Shown here: positions 48,314 through 50,692 of the stretch, in pieces
Layout: each line of letters starts with the position of its first letter
Numbering within the stretch: position 1 is the first letter of the stretch
Program-made: the position numbers and the translations under genes
Assembly: GCA_028819565.1 (NCBI GenBank)
Contig: JAPPLD010000011.1
Coordinates: forward strand, 1-50,692
Direction: 5' to 3'
Origin: Gammaproteobacteria bacterium
GTDB lineage: Bacteria > Pseudomonadota > Gammaproteobacteria > Poriferisulfidales > Poriferisulfidaceae
Length of the DNA stretch: 50,692 nucleotides
Notes under the pieces: generated by a model
Seen by the model: the letters and a program-made list of their open reading frames with translations, nothing else
Told to the model about the DNA's origin: nothing
Database searches by the model: none

Positions 48314-49623
48314 TGGGCACTCCGCCCGAATGGACCGCCCTGGATCCTCGCCACCTGTGGCATCCGTACGCACCTGCTCCTGATCCTCTTCCGGCACACC
48401 CGGTCGTCGGTAGCGAAGGTGTCCACCTGATATTGGCCGACGGACGCAAATTGGTCGACGGGATGGCCTCCTGGTGGTGCGCCATCCACGGTTACCGGCA
48501 TCCGGACATGGTGCGGGCCCTGCAGGAACAGATTGATGCCCTGCCGCATGTCATGTTCGGCGGGCTGACCCATGAACCCGCCGCACGACTGGCCAAGCGG
48601 CTGGCCCGGCTCTCTCCTGGGGATCTCAATCGGGTTTTCTTTTGCGATTCCGGCTCTGTTTCGGTTGAGGTCGCCCTAAAACTGGCCGTACAGTATTGGC
48701 AGGCACGCGAATGTCCGGAGAAATGTTGCTTCCTCGCCCTTCGCGGAGGCTACCACGGCGACACTTTCGCCGCCATGTCAGTCAGCGATCCGGATAACAG
48801 CCTACATGACCGCTTTCGCAACCTGCTGCCGCGGCAGTACTTCACTCCACAACCCCCCGACGCAGATTGCACCGCATCCGAACTGGAAGACGCCTGTGCG
48901 CGGTTCGAAGCTGATCTCGTTGCCCACCAGTACGCACTCGCAGGAGTCGTGTTGGAGCCCGTGCTTCAGGGGGCTGGAGGATTCCATCCCTACCCGCCCG
49001 CATTCCTGACACAGGTCGCCGCCCTGTGCGCCCGGCATGAAGTGCTTCTGATTGCCGACGAAATTGCCACCGGGTTCGGAAGAACCGGGACCCTGTTCGC
49101 CTGTGAACAAGCCGATGTCGTCCCGGATATCCTGTGTCTCGGCAAGGCGTTGACAGGCGGCATGCTGAGTTTGGCAGCCACGTTGACTCGCGAGGAAATC
49201 GCCAAGGTGGTCAGCGAAGCTGGACCATTCCTGCACGGTCCCACGTTCATGGCGAATCCTGCAGCCTGCCGAGTCGCTCTGGCAAGCCTGGATCTTTTGG
49301 AATCCCGGGACTGGAAGGCCGAAGTCACTGCGATCGAGGAAATTCTGAGGCGCGAATTGCTGCCATTGCAGTCAGCCAAAGGTGTCGCGAGGGTACGCGT
49401 GCTCGGCGCATTTGCCGTTGTCGAGACTTCCGAACCGGTAGATGCCTCAGCCTGGCAGGCTTTGGCCATCCAGCGTGGGGTCTGGCTGCGGCCGTTTCAG
49501 AATTTCGTGTACCTGATGCCGCCCTTCATTATTCGGGAACCCGAATTAATGCAATTGACCGACACCATCCGGGCTGGCGTATCGGAATTACTTCAGTCCT
49601 CCTCAAAGGCTGAAAAATACTAG
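48313..49623 (+). CDS. bioA: adenosylmethionine-8-amino-7-oxononanoate aminotransferase
   Basis: This 436-residue class III PLP aminotransferase makes diaminopelargonic acid in biotin synthesis using SAM as amino donor. BioA-specific segments: LDPRHLWHPYAPAPDP, DGMASWWCAIHGYRHPDM (WWCAIHGY), FCDSGSVSVEVALK, LRGGYHGDTFAAMSV, LIADEIATGFGRTG, PLP lysine in CLGKALTGG, and GPTFMANPAACRVA. bioB, F, D and C are not nearby. It ends the trp-osmC-bioA operon. Confidence 0.95.
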   Translation: MGTPPEWTALDPRHLWHPYAPAPDPLPAHPVVGSEGVHLILADGRKLVDGMASWWCAIHGYRHPDMVRALQEQIDALPHVMFGGLTHEPAARLAKRLARLSPGDLNRVFFCDSGSVSVEVALKLAVQYWQARECPEKCCFLALRGGYHGDTFAAMSVSDPDNSLHDRFRNLLPRQYFTPQPPDADCTASELEDACARFEADLVAHQYALAGVVLEPVLQGAGGFHPYPPAFLTQVAALCARHEVLLIADEIATGFGRTGTLFACEQADVVPDILCLGKALTGGMLSLAATLTREEIAKVVSEAGPFLHGPTFMANPAACRVALASLDLLESRDWKAEVTAIEEILRRELLPLQSAKGVARVRVLGAFAVVETSEPVDASAWQALAIQRGVWLRPFQNFVYLMPPFIIREPELMQLTDTIRAGVSELLQSSSKAEKY

Positions 49624-49652
49624 ACCTCACCCCAGACGGGGCGAAAAACTTT

Positions 49653-49678
49653 AAAAAAGTATCGGGCCTTTCAGGCCC
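49653..49678 (-). terminator. terminator after rpoH
   Basis: On the minus strand GGGCC-TGAAA-GGCCC (49678-49664) is followed by GATAC and six T (49658-49653), 12 nt after the rpoH stop. It lies between two convergent genes and may also slow transcription leaving bioA. Confidence 0.8.
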
Positions 49679-49689
49679 AAGGAACGAAA

Positions 49690-50541
49690 TTAAGCCAGCG
49701 CGACGCGCAGCTTCTTCATTGCGGCGGCTTCGATCTGCCGGATCCGCTCACCTGAAACACCAAACTCTTCCGCCAGTTCCTGCAAAGTCCGCTTGGGTTC
49801 GGCGAACCAACGCTGTTGCAAGATCGAACGGCTGCGCTCATCCAGATCGGCCAGTGCTTCCTGCAGACGTGCATCGCGAACCTGCGCGTAATCTTCCGCC
49901 TCCAGTTGCGGAGCCGGATCGGCACCGGGTGCCGACAGATATGCCATCGGGGAAAGTGGAGCTTCCTCATCGTCGGAATCCATCTCCATCGGCACGTCCG
50001 GCTGGTTGAGACGGGATTCCATGTCCCGAACCTCGCGGGCGGTCACGCCCAAGTCCTCCGCCACCGCGTTGACTTCTTCCTCGTTCATCCAACCCAGCCG
50101 TTTCTTGGCCTTGCGCAGGTTGAAGAACAGTTTGCGCTGCGCCTTGGTCGTGGCCATCTTGACGATGCGCCAGTTGCGCAGGACGTATTCGTGGATTTCG
50201 GCACGGATCCAGTGCACGGCGAAAGACACCAGCCGCACTCCCACCTCAGGGTCGAAGCGTTTCACTGCCTTCATCAGACCGATGCTGCCTTCCTGGATCA
50301 GGTCTGCCAGCGGCAGGCCATAGCCGGTATAGCCACGGGCCACGTGAATCACGAAACGGAGGTTGTGCAGCACCAACTGACGCGCCGCATCGACATCGCC
50401 CTCATCGCGCAAGCGCAACGCCAGCGCACGCTCCTCTTCGGGGCTCAGCACCGGCAAACTGTAGGCCAGCTGGATATATTGATCCAGACTGCCCGCCGCG
50501 ACCGGCAGGTTATGGGCGTAATCCGAAACCGCTTGTGCCAT
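49690..50541 (-). CDS. rpoH: RNA polymerase heat-shock sigma factor sigma-32
   Basis: This 283-residue sigma-70-family protein directs transcription of chaperone and protease genes. Region 1.2/2: [21 protein letters not shown] (part [14 protein letters not shown]), [20 protein letters not shown] and [23 protein letters not shown] (part [13 protein letters not shown]). The RpoH box [16 protein letters not shown] is present, separating it from RpoD and RpoS. Region 4 has [19 protein letters not shown]. It is one residue shorter than E. coli RpoH. GGAG lies just before the ATG. The ftsYEX genes that often precede rpoH are not seen; the window ends. Confidence 0.96.
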   Translation of the reverse strand: MAQAVSDYAHNLPVAAGSLDQYIQLAYSLPVLSPEEERALALRLRDEGDVDAARQLVLHNLRFVIHVARGYTGYGLPLADLIQEGSIGLMKAVKRFDPEVGVRLVSFAVHWIRAEIHEYVLRNWRIVKMATTKAQRKLFFNLRKAKKRLGWMNEEEVNAVAEDLGVTAREVRDMESRLNQPDVPMEMDSDDEEAPLSPMAYLSAPGADPAPQLEAEDYAQVRDARLQEALADLDERSRSILQQRWFAEPKRTLQELAEEFGVSGERIRQIEAAAMKKLRVALA

Positions 50542-50587
50542 TCATTTTCTCCCGGAACAGGGAAATTTCCCCTGTCCGCAACACCCT

Positions 50588-50616
50588 ACTTTAGCAAATT
50601 GGGGTGTTTTTGTCCA
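50588..50616 (-). promoter_or_regulatory. candidate rpoH promoter
   Basis: On the minus strand TGGACA (50616-50611, 5 of 6 to TTGACA), 17 bp, then TAAAGT (50593-50588) form a sigma-70-like promoter. ACACCC (50581-50586) and GGGTGT (50602-50607) make an inverted repeat around the -10 box, a possible operator. Confidence 0.45.
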
Positions 50617-50640
50617 TATTTAGTCTCTTCTCATGAGAGA

Positions 50641-50689
50641 TGATGGGATGGTTCGTCCCACTTCCCAGAGGCGCCTGATGCGTCCACAA
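50641..50689. repeat. terminal inverted repeat, right copy (49 bp)
   Basis: This is the exact reverse complement of bases 1-49. It contains a short frame from an ATG at 50648 that ends at a TGA on the last base, too short to interpret. Identity begins abruptly at 50641, just after TCTCATGAGA, an incidental palindrome at 50631-50640 that is absent from the left copy. Confidence 0.85.
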
Positions 50690-50692
50690 TGA

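Overview
The window reads as chromosomal DNA of a sulfur-oxidising gammaproteobacterium. The main evidence is a complete oxidative-type dsr operon (dsrABEFHCMKLJOPN, with dsrL and a two-cysteine DsrC) on the plus strand at 15.2-27.1 kb, and a sox gene cluster without soxCD (soxX-Y-Z-A-K-B plus a GlcG/HbpS-like gene and a tandem-thioredoxin soxW-like gene) on the minus strand at 31.2-36.7 kb. Known biology of this gene set (Allochromatium-type) is that periplasmic Sox proteins oxidise thiosulfate, the sulfane sulfur is stored as zero-valent sulfur, and the cytoplasmic Dsr system oxidises it to sulfite. The gene styles (trpEGDC, rpoH, ispB, ppk-ppx, tatA) fit Gammaproteobacteria; I cannot name a genus.

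Layout. 0-3 kb: a small coiled-coil/membrane gene, decayed gene fragments and a porin with an unusual acidic insert. 3-6 kb: ispB flanked by two MNT/HEPN toxin-antitoxin pairs (the second HEPN frameshifted) and an orphan antitoxin. 6-9.2 kb: ppk-ppx. 9.2-15 kb: yafQ-dinJ, ilvD, a DUF4143 ATPase preceded by phased 23-bp repeats, a cysteine-less DsrC paralogue, higBA and a lone PUA-like domain gene. 15.0-27.1 kb: dsr operon with a candidate promoter. 27.1-31.1 kb: an AT-rich accessory block with an AbiL/RloAB-like pair, an AbrB-type gene, remnants of a YafQ toxin and of a second AbrB gene, a small secreted cysteine-rich protein and a voltage-gated K+ channel. 31.1-36.8 kb: sox cluster. 36.9-37.1 kb: tRNA-Val(CAC) and tRNA-Arg(CCT). 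37.1-41 kb: acetolactate-synthase-like enzyme, O-methyltransferase, alpha carbonic anhydrase and rpe. 41-43.9 kb: a second higBA, an orphan tatA and an XRE-ImmA/PIN-like pair. 44-49.6 kb: trpE-trpG-trpD-trpC-osmC-like-bioA, a tightly packed operon. 49.7-50.5 kb: rpoH.

How it fits together. SoxY, SoxB and DsrO carry Tat-type signal peptides, so the tatA gene and the Sox/Dsr systems are functionally linked even though not adjacent. Rpe and carbonic anhydrase would suit an autotroph using the Calvin cycle, but no RubisCO or other cycle gene is visible here. A large share of the non-core genes are toxin-antitoxin or defence-type modules, several visibly decaying, placed between housekeeping and sulfur-metabolism operons.

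The first 49 bases are the exact reverse complement of bases 50641-50689, so both ends of the window enter the same repeat in opposite orientation; the window is probably one assembly contig bounded by a repeated element. No CRISPR array, rRNA gene, complete insertion sequence or prophage structural gene was seen.
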